Part shown: one piece after another, positions 20,116-30,434 of the stretch
Layout: every line of letters starts with the position of its first letter
Numbering within the stretch: the stretch's first letter is position 1
NCBI GenBank assembly: GCA_036897625.1
Contig: JAYMTA010000172.1
Span: 1-36,269, forward strand
Origin: Pelargonium cotyledonis
Lineage: Eukaryota > Streptophyta > Magnoliopsida > Geraniales > Geraniaceae
Direction of reading: 5' to 3'
Length of the DNA: 36,269 bases
Program-made: the position numbers and the translations under genes
Notes under the pieces: generated by a model
Database searches by the model: none
What the model was told of the DNA's origin: nothing
What the model saw: the letters and a program-made list of their open reading frames with translations, nothing else

Positions 20116-21633
20116 GGAATTTTTTTTATACATATACAACTTTATTGAAATATATTTCAATATGTTTTGAAAACTTAAATATTTCACTATCTATACAACT
20201 TCTAAATTAAAAACCACTCTCTCACACATGTGGTTTTGTAAAACTGTGTCCCACGCACTATTTTTTATTTTTTCTTTTACTAAAATTATCATTTTTTTTA
20301 CTTAAAAAAATAACCTATTTTTGCAAAAAACAAAAAAACTCTTTGTGAATACTTTAGTTCACTGTTTTAGTGGAAAAAAATATTCTCTTTTTATTCATTT
20401 TTTTTATCTCATACTCTCCTTCACTATGTTATACTTATATTTTTTTTCTTTTGAAATTTAACATTGAAATTAAAGATGCTTAAAAAATCATCAAAATTGA
20501 AGATGAATTTACTAAATTATAAATAGACACTAAAAATCGCCGACCGAGAAGCGTTCACCATGCCCAATGCTCCCCCGGACTAAACCCCACCAAAGTAGCG
20601 ACCTCCAATGATGATATCGATGCCCTAAACTTTCTGCCCCTTACTTACCGAGCACCACCCAAAACTCAGAAAAAAAAAATCATTTAACAATGGATGACGT
20701 GTGGTGCTAACATGGCATTTGAAAAATAAAATAAAATTTAATTTAATTTAAAATGCCACATGTCGTTTATTGATTGGTTCAAATTTAATTTTGCACCAAT
20801 CATTAAGCGACATGTGGCATTTTAAATATTAATTACATTAAAATACTTTTAAACACCACGTCTGCGACACGTGTGAAAATAAATAATAAATAATGTAAAT
20901 TAAAATGTCACATGGCGCCACGTCACCCCAACCAACATATCCGTTATGTCAAACTAACTGTGAAATTTGCGTGACCAAATTTTCTTTCATGTAAATTGGT
21001 CAAACTATAGCGTATATGTATGGTTACAAACCAAACAATTTTAATGAACTCTATTTCGTTTCAATTGGTTTTAACAATTTTAAAAAAATCAAATTGATTT
21101 AAAAGCCAAATCAATTTCGTTATACCTAACTAAAATTATGATAATCACGTGTGAAATTCAAATATCTGGATGATTTTAGTTTCTATATAATTTAGTAAAT
21201 TTATCTTCAATTTCAATGAATTTTTAAGCATTTTTTTATTTTTTAAACATCTTTAATTTCAATATTACATTTCATAAGAAAGAAAATACAAATATAACCC
21301 AATGAAAGAGAGTATAAGATTAAAAATGAATAATAATAAAAAAAAATTCAAACAGTAAACTAAAGTATTCACAATTTTTTTTTAAAAATATTCACAAATA
21401 TTATTTTTTTTGTTTGCTTGTTTGTTTTTTTTACACAAATAGGTATTTTTAAAAAAAAGATAATAATTTTAGTAAAAAAATAGAAAATGATGCGTGGGAC
21501 CCAGTTTTATAAAACAAGCTGTTTGAGAAAGCGGTTTTTTTACTGTAGAATTTGTATAAATTGTGAAATATTTCAATTTTGAAAACATATTAAAATATAT
21601 TTCAATAAAATTATATATGTATAAAAAAAACTC
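20116..21633. mobile_element. 1.5-kb non-coding element with long terminal inverted repeats (Mutator-like TIR type suspected)
   Basis: The left arm (20116-20541) and right arm (21168-21633) are inverted copies of one another over more than 400 bp. For example TTTTTTTATACATAT at the left pairs with ATATGTATAAAAAAA at the right, and GTCCCACGCA pairs with TGCGTGGGAC. Flanking 9-mers CTTAAATTT (20107-20115) and CTTAATTAT (21634-21642) could be a decayed 9-bp target duplication, as Mutator-like elements make. There is no transposase frame. The 626-bp middle has a GC-richer start (20560-20660) and a nested palindrome. The long arms are certain; the superfamily is inferred. Confidence 0.7.
20749..20824. 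repeat. Nested perfect-like palindrome inside the long-TIR element
   Basis: The left arm AAAATGCCACATGTCG..TGATTGGT pairs with ACCAATCA..CGACATGTGGCATTTT, with a loop of about 16 bases. A third degenerate copy (AAATGTCACATGG) lies at about 20903. This CCACATGTCG/CACGTGTC-rich text occurs in many plant repeats and may be a separate element nested in the larger one. Confidence 0.7.
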
Positions 21634-21642
21634 CTTAATTAT

Positions 21643-23560
21643 GAGAAGACGATACAGCTTTTGCGAACAAAATGAAGTGATAACATGATGAAATGCAAAT
21701 GGAGATGCCCACTTACACGTTTGAGTCATCATTGAAGCAACATCATGCAGTTGCAATGCATAGAATCATTAGGGTAAAGAATTTTTATCAAATTGGGGTG
21801 TGGGGTCCACAATTTTTTTTTTTACTCCTCCCTAGTCTACCATAGTTGCTCTCACTCCACACCTACACTATGTCGTTAATTCATATTCATCCTTATGAAT
21901 TTGTCAATCCGAAATATCTGTCAATATGCATTTTGTTTATCTCTTAACTGAAAATCTCGACAAATAAATAAATTATGTCTGATATTCCGTGCACTCTAAC
22001 CGAAAATCCAAACTAGGCCTAAAGAGTGACAAGTGTTTGAGTAACAATGATGGCTAAGATTACATGGATCACTTGGTAATGATGAACCCATCAATACTCC
22101 AACCAACCTTTGGGATTGGGAAGATGCTCTGCATCTGCATCACTTGTTCTTGTAGTCACCAATCATATTCAACTATTGCACCAAAATTCCTTGGATCAAG
22201 TGGTGTGGATCAATTTTCATCATATGCTTGGGTGTCACTTTTTATTTTCAGCAATTTTGTATGCACATATTAATTCTTGTTCGAGTCGCGCGATGAGTAG
22301 CAAAAGAAATAAAACTCTCTTTATGTCATGCTTTGTTTTTCAATCTTAACTATGAAACATCAGAACGGTTTTGAGATCAACACGCAAAAAATTGGAATAA
22401 CTCTTTATAAGTTGATATACATATCTGACGGTGATAATACTTTTTTATTGGTCAACTTTCTATCCTCACACGTAAACATGATTAAAAGTTGATGCTATAT
22501 GAGTGGTTGTGGTTAAATTATGAAACCCAAATTAGTTTTCATATTAAGCAATACAAATAACGTGCTTAATACCTGATAAAAACATGCACACTTTTTATGT
22601 ATGAATTTTTATCAAACGTACAAATAAACTAATGTTGTGAAACTCTATACATTGGATTATACATTAGCATATCTGATAAAAAAAAAAATTCATATAAATA
22701 GTACTCGATACTTATTTGGACAAAATTGACCACTTGTGCACCTATATAATTTTACAAAATATATTTATTTGTACATCCGATAAAAGTTAATATCCGATAA
22801 ACAAGTATGTACATCGAGTTCTCCACGCAAAATATACCAAACTTGAGTAGCTTTCATGACTATGATTATGACACCAAAAAGAAGAGCAAAACTTCTGAAA
22901 ACCTGCAAATATTGATCCTGAAACAATAAAGAATGGTATAAGAAAATGTCACACATGAGACCTCACTCACCACCTTTCACCGAAAAGTACAACACACACT
23001 CACATTGTTCTTGACTTTTTTCATAGAATAATCATGTTATTTTTATGCAAAAAATACTCAATTAAAGCACATTTTTTTTTCAAATAAAGTAATTTCGACT
23101 CCAGTTTCAAAATTTGTTTTATTGAAAATAAATAGAGTACTTAAGCGACTTTCACAGTATTTCACTAACAGGTCTTGAATTGAAAAAGAACGAACACATG
23201 TTTAAAGATGAAATGCACTAATTTGAATATATGTCTAAGTCGTTACAAATTTACCACACGTCCTTAAAATTTAAATACTGTAATTCATGCTAAAACATAA
23301 AATTTAAAATAGTAATTTTTACAAGTAATTATAGAATTTAAGTGTTTTGAATTCAAATTTAAGAATCCAAATGTAGCTATAAGTTACTATGAGAAACTTT
23401 GACCTTGATGTTTATGTATTAAAATTTACTTTATAAATAAAGTTGTACATAACTTTTTTTTTTTTTTTTGGGGTATCATTTTACAAAGTCATGAGTAGTG
23501 AATAGAACACTCCCCAAGCCCCTTTAATCTTGCATGGTTTCATGAGACTTTCACACCACA
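21643..23560. other. AT-rich intergenic DNA
   Basis: No coding sequence, RNA gene or clear element termini could be supported. Several homopolymer runs occur, the longest a T-run at about 23453-23469. Short frames here lack motifs. Confidence 0.5.
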
Positions 23561-23566
23561 CCAAGC

Positions 23567-23590
23567 CTCTCTCTCTCTCTCTCTCTCTCT
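23567..23590 (+). repeat. (CT)12 microsatellite in the NPH3 gene 5' leader
   Basis: An uninterrupted CT run about 180 bp upstream of the NPH3 start codon, in the likely 5' UTR or core promoter. Confidence 0.8.
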
Positions 23591-23767
23591 ATAGATTGTT
23601 CTTTGCTACAACCTGTCTGCAGAATAAGAAAATCCCAATTTGGCATGTGAACTAGACATGGAAATTGTTGTTAAAACAGTTGGTTTCTTGAACCAGAGAC
23701 AGTTGGGTTCTTGAAAGAGAGACATTTGATTCCTTTTTTCCAGGTTTTGAGGAAGAAGAAGAGAGAT

Positions 23768-26700
23768 ATGGGTGTTGCAACTCTCAGTGAGCTCAAGCCC
23801 AGTGTCTCTGGGAAGAGACCTTTTAGACCCAGTTCAAGCATTAGACATGCCACTGAATGGTAACTATATATACATATATATGTATGTGTGTGTGTATATT
23901 CTCAATTTTGCTTTGTTCTATACAATGTTGTCACTTGAGCTTCTCTTGAATGGTGTTTGTGTATAGTGTAGAGAGCACAAACTTTGTCTCATACTTCATG
24001 CCCTCTATGTGTTTGATTTTTTTGCCTCTGTGAGCTGTGGTGATCAGTTTTAGTTACAATTTTGATGTCAAAGCATGTTTTGGGCTTAGAGTGATGTGTA
24101 TTTGTGTGTGTGTGTATGTATATATGTATGTATATCCTTAATTTCATTTTGTTGTATACAATGTTGTCACTTGAGCTTTCTTGATTGTCCTGTTTGGATA
24201 TGGTGTTGTGTAGAGTGTAGAGAACACAAACTTTGTCCCATACTTCATGCCCTCTATGTGTTTGATGTTTTGCCTCTGTGAGCTCTGGAGATCGGTTTTT
24301 TGTTACGAGCACACGATCCCAATGAGTTCTGTTAAATGATTCGCGTAGTCGAATTCAACATTATTTCGTGAAAATGGTTTTGTTGTTGTTGTTGTTGTTA
24401 GTCACAAGGGAAAGCAACACTTGATGAATACATAGAATAGACCAAAAAGACAAAACCCATATGTCTAATGAATCCAAAATTGATCCCTATCCATAAAGTT
24501 CAGTGATTTTGGTTAAATCCATGATTTCAATTGGGTCAACAATGTTCATAATGATTCACATTTCTGAATTACTCGCGCCAAAAGCGTGTATTTGATTCTC
24601 ATTTCTCGGACCTTCTTGTCTCTGTGATACCATTTCTGCTGGTTTTTCCTCTCTTGCAGGCCAATTTCAGATGTTTCTAGTGACCTTACTATCGAGGTAG
24701 GAACTTCGAGCTTTGCACTTCACAAGGTAAGCTTTATCTTCTTCGATGTGAACCATCATTTTCGTTAGTCTTCGTGGATTGTTTGATGCAATTGAGGTTC
24801 TTTTGAGAGACCTTAAATTTGTTCCTTTTAGTTATATGATTGTTGTTGCCCATGTTTCAGTTCCCTTTGATTTCAAGAAGTGGAAGGATCCGTAAACTGT
24901 TGCTGGAAGCAAAAGACTCGAAAACTTCACGCGTGAGCCTTCCAGCAATTCCAGGCGGATCAGAGGCGTTTGAGCTCGCTGCGAAGTTCTGCTATGGGGT
25001 AAACGTGGAGATCGCGCTGTCAAACGTTGCTATGCTGCGCTGCGCGGCTCATGTCCTGGAAATGACTGAGGAAATTGCTGATAAGAACTTGGCAACTCGA
25101 GCTGAAGCGTATTTGAAGGAGATTGTGCTCCCAAACATACCAAGCTCGGTGTCTGTTCTTCATCACTGCGAGTCTCTACTGCCTGTATCAGAAGAGATCC
25201 ATCTGGTGACCCGCCTAGTCAATGCCATCGCGAGCAATGCTTGCAAAGAGCAACTCACCTCGGGGTTGCTAAAGCTTGATCACAACTTCGCTGCGAGAAA
25301 TGTAGATGTAATTGAGCCCGAAACCCCCTCAGATTGGTGGGGGAAATCGCTCACGATGCTGAGCCTTGATTTCTTCCAACGAGTCCTGTCTGCATTGAAG
25401 TCGAAGGGCCTGAAACAAGATATGATCAGCAAGATTCTCGTGGACTACGCGCACAATTCTCTGCAAGGCATTGTCGTTAGGGACGCGCCATTGGGGAAAG
25501 GAGGCGGTTTCTTGGACTTGGAGCTGCAGAAGAAGCAAAGGCTCGTCGTGGAAGCAATGGTTGGTTTGTTGCCTTCTCAATCGAGAAAGAGTCACGTTCC
25601 AATGGCGTTTCTTTCGAGTTTACTGAAGACTGCAATCTCGGGATCAGCTTCAGCTTCTTGCAGGTCTGATCTCGAGAGGCGAATAGGTCTGCAGCTGGAT
25701 CAGGCCATTCTTGAAGACATTTTAGTCCCCTCAAGCACATATGGAACCAACAATGCTCACAGCCACAGCACATCGTATGATATAGACTCAATCTTGAGGA
25801 TCTTCTCGGTCTTTCTTAATCTTGATGACGACGACGAGGATGATGATAATGATCATCGCTTGCGCGATGAAAGCGAAATGATGTATGATTTCGATCACAA
25901 CATTGGATCTCCCAAGCAAAGCGCGATCCTCAAAGTATCCAAATTGTTGGACAACTTTCTTGCAGAAGTTGCACTTGACTCGAACTTGATGCCACCAAAG
26001 TTCATAGCTCTAGCAGAGCTACTTCCTGACCATGCTCGTGCAGTTAGCGACGGATTGTACAGGGCAGTCGACATCTTCCTCAAAGTAAGTACTCGATGTC
26101 TCACTCTTTAAGTTAACTTCAATTGACGACAGAGACTAAATTGACCCCAAAAGTCTAGAATCTAACTGACTTTTTCAAAGTTTAAGGACTAAATCAAGAA
26201 CATTATTGACCTATAACCCAAATATATATCTATAAATCGCATCGAATCTACCACTATCTTGTTGAATATGATGCCTTGTACTATAAGTTTCTAAATATTT
26301 CAAGACTATCTTCTTGATGAATGCTAGTAATGAACCTATATATATATATATATATATTTATGCTAAAATTTGGCAGGTGCATCCAAATATCAAGGACTCA
26401 GAGCGCTGCAGGCTCTGCAAAGCCATAGACTGCCAAAAACTCTCCCAAGAAGCGTGCAGCCACGCAGCGCAAAACGAAAGATTGCCCGTTCAAATGGCGG
26501 TACAAGTCCTATACTTCGAGCAGATCAGGCTTCGCAATGCAATGAACGGAGGGCACAACCCGTTCTTCTTCGGGTCAATGAATGGCCATCAGTTCCCTCA
26601 GCGCTCAGGGAGTGGCGCGGGGAGTGGCGCCATCTCCCCGAGAGAAAACTATGCATCAGTGAGAAAAGAGAACAGAGAGATGAAGCTTGAAGTTGAGACG

Positions 26701-26919
26701 ATGAGAATGAGACTCACTGACTTGGAGAAAGACCATGTCTCCATGAAGCAAGAGTTTGTTAGGTCTCATCCTGCTGGGAAGCTCTTTAGATCATTTACTA
26801 GAAGGTTGAGCAAGATCAATGCTCTTTTCAGGATGAACAGCATCAGGTCCCTGGGAGGGAGGGTTAGTTCCGAGAGAAGATTCTTGTTTCAGAGGCGAAG
26901 GCGGCACTCAGTCTCGTAA
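23768..26919 (+). CDS. BTB/POZ and NPH3 domain protein (NRL family, At1g03010-like)
   Basis: Four exons: 23768-23859, 24660-24726, 24861-26084, 26377-26919. They total 1926 nt and 641 aa, in frame with GT-AG borders. The start MGVATLSELKPS, then SSIRHATEWPISDVSSDLTIEVG, is the conserved opening of the At1g03010-type subgroup (the second string spans the exon 1/2 border). The BTB domain covers about residues 35-135 (FALHKFPLISRSG, FCYGVNVEI). The NPH3 domain runs from about DWWGK (211) to about 500, with RCRLCKAIDCQKLS and LYFEQIRLR. A coiled coil spans about 555-588 and the tail is basic. Family members act as substrate adaptors of CUL3 ubiquitin ligases or as plasma-membrane signalling scaffolds in light and auxin responses. 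The partner here is unknown. An Asp-rich loop (DDDDEDDDNDH) interrupts the NPH3 domain. The large open frame also reads from 24840, but that ATG is intronic. Confidence 0.96.
23870..24310 (+). repeat. Tandem duplication in NPH3 intron 1
   Basis: Two units with a period of about 236 bp. Both contain TACAATGTTGTCACTTGAGC (at 23921 and 24157), then GAACACAAACTTTGTC-like text, CATACTTCATGCCCTCTATG, TGTTTGAT and GCCTCTGTGAGCT. Each starts with a TG/TA-rich microsatellite. The units differ by scattered substitutions and small indels. Confidence 0.9.
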
Positions 26920-26933
26920 CTCGTGCGCAACGC

Positions 26934-27160
26934 TTCAACACCCCCCTCTCACGTGCACTCATTCTCGGGGTTTTTGGACAAAGCGATAATATAGTTTTTT
27001 AAGTATTCCATTTCAAAAATGGCAACGAGTGACCGTACGTGTTCAGTACTCCCTCTCGCGTGCGCTCACTCTCGTAGTCGTGGAAAAGCAACAATAGTTT
27101 TCAAGTCTTCCAATCCAAAAACTGGCGAAGTTAGACTATTCAACACTCCCTCTCAGGTGC
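26934..27160 (+). repeat. About 2.2 degenerate tandem units in the NPH3 3' flank
   Basis: Units start at 26934, 27042 and 27139 (partial). Shared text: TTCAACACCCCCCTCTCACG versus TTCAGTACTCCCTCTCGCG versus TTCAACACTCCCTCTCAGG, followed in the two full units by TGC(A/G)CTCA(T/C)TCTCG, ATAGTTTT and AAGT(A/C)TTCCA. The array probably lies in or just after the 3' UTR. Confidence 0.7.
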
Positions 27161-27476
27161 CAGGTGGCTACAATGTGACTAGGTGGGTGTGTCTATCTCC
27201 GACCCGAATGTCAAGTTATGATATCATATTAAGTTTTAAGAAAGCTGAATAAATTATAAGTTGTTATGAAGTTACCCGAACCAACAATTATATACAGTTG
27301 AGTTACACCTCACGTGTTCGCGATGTCAAATTGTAATACACTAATGTATGTAGTCCTGTGTATCTAGTGTGAGTTAATGATAGTATCATAATTTTGATTA
27401 GTATTTATGGGTTTATAATTGTGTCACTTACATTTTTATGTGATTTTGAAATCAATCAGATATATACATATATATA

Positions 27477-27590
27477 GGGTAAAATGGAGGTGAGTCGACT
27501 TACCTAAGCTTAGGTGAGTCAGACTCTCAAAACTACGTAGTTTTAATTAGTGAGTTAATAAGTTAATTCAAAACTCACTTCCATTTTACC
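27477..27590. mobile_element. Small MITE inserted in a (TA)n tract
   Basis: A block of about 114 bp has inverted ends GGGTAAAATGGAGGTGAGT and ACTCACTTCCATTTTACC. TATATA runs flank it on both sides, as expected for an element that targets TA. It also carries an inner CCTAAGCTTAGG palindrome. Superfamily not assigned. Confidence 0.65.
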
Positions 27591-27697
27591 TATATATATA
27601 TATATATATCTTATTTGTACATATATTAGTGATTTATATGCAAATATTTTTACAAATTTAAAGTTATAAAAACAATTATTAGTAAAGTCAACAAGAA

Positions 27698-27770
27698 GAC
27701 TCTGTGGCCCAATGGATAAGGCGCTGGTCTACGAAACCAGAGATTCTGGGTTCGATCCCCAGCAGAGTCG
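27698..27770 (+). tRNA. tRNA-Arg (ACG)
   Basis: Full cloverleaf without an intron. Acceptor GACTCTG (27698-27704) pairs with CAGAGTC (27763-27769), with discriminator G at 27770. The anticodon arm CTGGT-CTACGAA-ACCAG gives anticodon ACG. The T arm CTGGG-TTCGATC-CCCAG contains box B, and the D arm contains box A. CCA is not encoded, as expected for a nuclear gene. CAA motifs sit just upstream (about 27690) and a T-rich terminator (ATTTATTTTTC then TTTTTT) follows, both usual for plant Pol III tRNA genes. The encoded tRNA reads CGU, and after A-to-I editing also CGC and CGA. Confidence 0.97.
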
Positions 27771-27797
27771 ATTTATTTTTCTTTTTTCCACTCATGC

Positions 27798-27850
27798 AAA
27801 CGACACCGTCTTCTTCATGGTTGTCAAAACGACGGCGTCTTTATGGTTCA
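27798..27850 (+). promoter_or_regulatory. Two tandem promoter motifs upstream of the small gene
   Basis: AAACGACACCGTCTTCTTCA at about 27798 and AAACGACGGCGTCTTTATGG at about 27827 are two copies of one motif about 29 bp apart, in the 141 bp between the tRNA and the ATG at 27912. They may be transcription-factor sites of the downstream gene. The factor is unknown. Confidence 0.4.
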
Positions 27851-27911
27851 GCAACTATATAGCCTTGCGCAAAAAGCTTCGATCTTTCCACCAGAAAACC
27901 AGTCACTTTCC

Positions 27912-29269
27912 ATGGCGCCGGCCGTATCGTTTTTTGGGCTTCGCAGCTCGTTGCCCTTTCCCGGAATCATCAGGTAATGATTCAAAAAAAAAAAAAACTG
28001 TATGATCTGCTTGTTTGCTGAGAAAGTGTAGGAAAATGCCTTGATTTGAAGAATTGTAGATTTTTTTCTCCAACTTTTGGAACCATTGAAAGTTCAATGT
28101 GATCGGATGGTTTCATTTTCTTTGGATTGACCAAAATTAAATCTGGTTTGTGTTCTTTTTCCTCAACTGGGCATTTGATATCTACAGAAAAACATGGACT
28201 TGAGTTCCTGGTTGCTTCATACGCTGATTTGTGTGTAGTGGCATTTTGGTTATTATTGCACTATGTTGATAAATATTTTATCACGATATTTGAAGATTGC
28301 TAATTTAGTTGGGTGTAGTTTTCTTATAATCAGAGCTTAGTTTTATGAAGTACTTTTTTCTGTAGCTACTTGTTCTTCGACATTCAATTTTGTTCCTATA
28401 AGTAGTCTATCATTAGTTTTTTACAATGACTCGAGGGCTTTATTCTTAGTAGTGTAGCATTTTGTGGAGCAAAACTCAATCTTGCTTAGCTAGATATAGT
28501 TTCTTATACTCAGAGCTTAGTTATATGAAGTATATTTTGCTGTAAAAATAAAACAAAGTGTTTACGGGTAGAAATTTGACCGAAATTGGATTGGTATTTG
28601 GTAACTACTTGTTGTTGGACATTCAATTTTCATTCTATAAGTAGTCGATCTTAAGTTTTTCGTTAGGAATCGAGGGCTATATGCTTAATAGTGTCAGCAA
28701 AACTCGATCTTGCTTCGTTGAAACTTGAAAGGGCTTAAATGGTCTTGTGTAAGAGAACTAGTATTGAATCAATGTAAAGAGCATCATTGCATGGATTACG
28801 GTATTGTATTTGAATATGCGACCGGGATGCATTTGTCATATGTTTTTGTTGTTGGTGGCATATTATCTAACTGGTTTGAATGGCTTCTTGCGGACTTTTG
28901 ATTTATTTTATAGATTTTTTTATGCTCCACACCACGGTGTTCGGGTTAATCAGTTTACACGTACCCTATGTTAAAATTAGCAATGTCCCTGTGTTCTCGT
29001 TGACATTTTTGTTAAATTCTTTGCAAGGATCTCAAACCTTTCCGTTCCTGATGTGGTTATTGTATTTATTGTTTTGCAGGCAGGTGGAGCGAGAGATGGA
29101 AACTGTGGTTCAAGTCCTGCGACCTGGACCTCTTGGAACTATTGAACACAAGTTTAGTGCCGAGGAGATGCGTGAGGCAAATGCTACTGTGAAGAGAGCA
29201 GTAGAGAATTGGCGAGCGACGGCAGACCTCGAGAAAAGAAGCGAAGTCTTGAAAGATTTTATCGAGTGA
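27912..29269 (+). CDS. Small conserved-looking protein of unknown function, two exons
   Basis: Exon 1 is 27912-27973 and exon 2 is 29080-29269, giving 252 nt and 83 aa in frame, with GT-AG borders (donor CAG/GTAATG, acceptor TTTTGCAG/G). The protein starts MAPAVSFFGLRSSLPFPGII, an N-terminus with no acidic residues that could be an organelle signal. A charged, probably helical body follows (EHKFSAEEMREANATVKRAV, ENWR, LEKRSEVLKDFIE). There is no transmembrane segment or known motif. A start at the exon 2 Met (29097) would give about 57 aa. Frame continuity across the splice and coding-like composition of exon 2 support a real gene. I cannot name the family. The long intron contains a tandem duplication. 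Confidence 0.65.
28319..28720 (+). repeat. Tandem duplication in the intron of the small gene
   Basis: Copy 1 (28319-28498) and copy 2 (28499-28720) share TCTTATA(A/C)TCAGAGCTTAG, ACTTGTT, GGACATTCAATTTT-like text, CTATAAGTAGTC, TCGAGGGCT and AGCAAAACTC. The exact start offset is 180 bp. Copy 2 holds an extra segment of about 60 bp (around 28545-28605). Confidence 0.85.
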
Positions 29270-30434
29270 AGAAATTGGTTTCGTAAATGATTGGATATTT
29301 GCAAATTTATGATATATCGTAAGTTCTTTCATCCGATAGCCTTTTGGAAATAGTTATTTGGTTTGGTTGATATAAACATATGACATTTATTGTGAACATT
29401 TAATAATTTTTATGTCTGGTCTATTCTTGTGATGTTGAACACTAAATCTTTGGTGTTCGTATTGTTGATCAAGATGAATTACGACAAACAAGCCATGCTT
29501 AAATATTATTAAATAAGTTTGTGATTCTCATACTTATCCCCTTTTCACGTGTGCACTTCGTGTTCAACGAATTCCTGGTTTCAATATAAATGTTTGGTAG
29601 CCTGATTTTTTCCCATTTAGCTAGCATATGCCTCACCTTCGCTGTGGTTTGGGGAATCTATGGCAACCAGTTCTGTGCCAAACTACTTACCTGAAAACAA
29701 TTTGTGTTTCGGGTCTGCTTTGAAAAGACCTAGACCTAACCCTAACTTGACCCACAAGAGATGTGGGTCACAGGTTTTACATTGAAAATGTGTGGGCTGC
29801 CCGACCCACACTCTATTTTTCCATGGAAAACCCGACCCGAAAATTGACCGGGACTCTTTTACACTACCTGAACCTGCAAAAATGTTGGTTGGATTCAAGG
29901 TGCCTGCATATTAGGTCTAAATTGGCAGCTCTAGTTTTTGGTGTAGTTGTTGCCTCCAGTTGTGATGCTTCAAGCTTGCTTGCAATACGAAGATGCAAAA
30001 GTAACTAAACTTTGTTCGGTTTTGCTAGCTTTGGTTTTCATAGGATTTACAGAGACCTCTGTCATGACTTATTTTCCTATTTTTGTGCTGCAAAGCTGTT
30101 TGAGCAACAGTTAGATGCATCATAGATGTAAGGATTCTGCTTTATATTATCACATATAGCGTAATAGCATATAGTATCTATAGATGTTACAAGTAATTTC
30201 CCTACTTGAACATAGATGAAAAGAGTACTCTAAAACGTGTTGTCCCGCCTTGTCCGAAAAAAGAGGAGGAAACACAAAACACAACAAAGTTAGCCGTGAA
30301 AGCCACAAACTGCCTTCACTTTCTTATCTCTCGCTACTATATTCGTTCTCTACTTAGTACTAATCCTTTATTTTTCTCTACTTCAGTCTTCAGCAGCAGA
30401 TATAGCAAGTACTCGGCGAAAGCCATTTTGTACC
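29270..30434. other. 3' flank of the small gene and intergenic DNA with a hAT-like relic
   Basis: AT-rich with no genes. At about 29695-29935 a block with TTTCGGGTCTGC, GACCCACAAGAG, CCCGACCCGAAAATTGACCG and an end reading AATTGGCAGCTCTAG resembles the hAT-type relics at 9959 and 19822. Its left terminus is not resolved. The frames at 29763-30008 and 30206-30448 have no motifs. Confidence 0.45.

Noticed and set aside
23989-24312. 107-aa minus-strand frame in NPH3 intron 1
   Set aside because: Produced by the TG/TA microsatellites and the intronic duplication; the peptide repeats itself (HRGHEVWDK-like) only because the DNA does.
24840-24860. ATG at 24840 as the start of the 423-codon NPH3 frame
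   Set aside because: It lies in intron 2, before the acceptor CATGTTTCAG at 24851-24860. The true N-terminus with the conserved SSIRHATEWPISD text is on exons 1 and 2.
25329-25791. Minus-strand frames under the NPH3 gene
   Set aside because: Shadows of exon 3; no splice or motif support.
26314-26376. ATG at 26314 as the start of a separate 201-aa gene
   Set aside because: The TA-repeat translation (IYIYIYIY) is intronic; the acceptor TTTGGCAG ends at 26376 and the rest is NPH3 exon 4.
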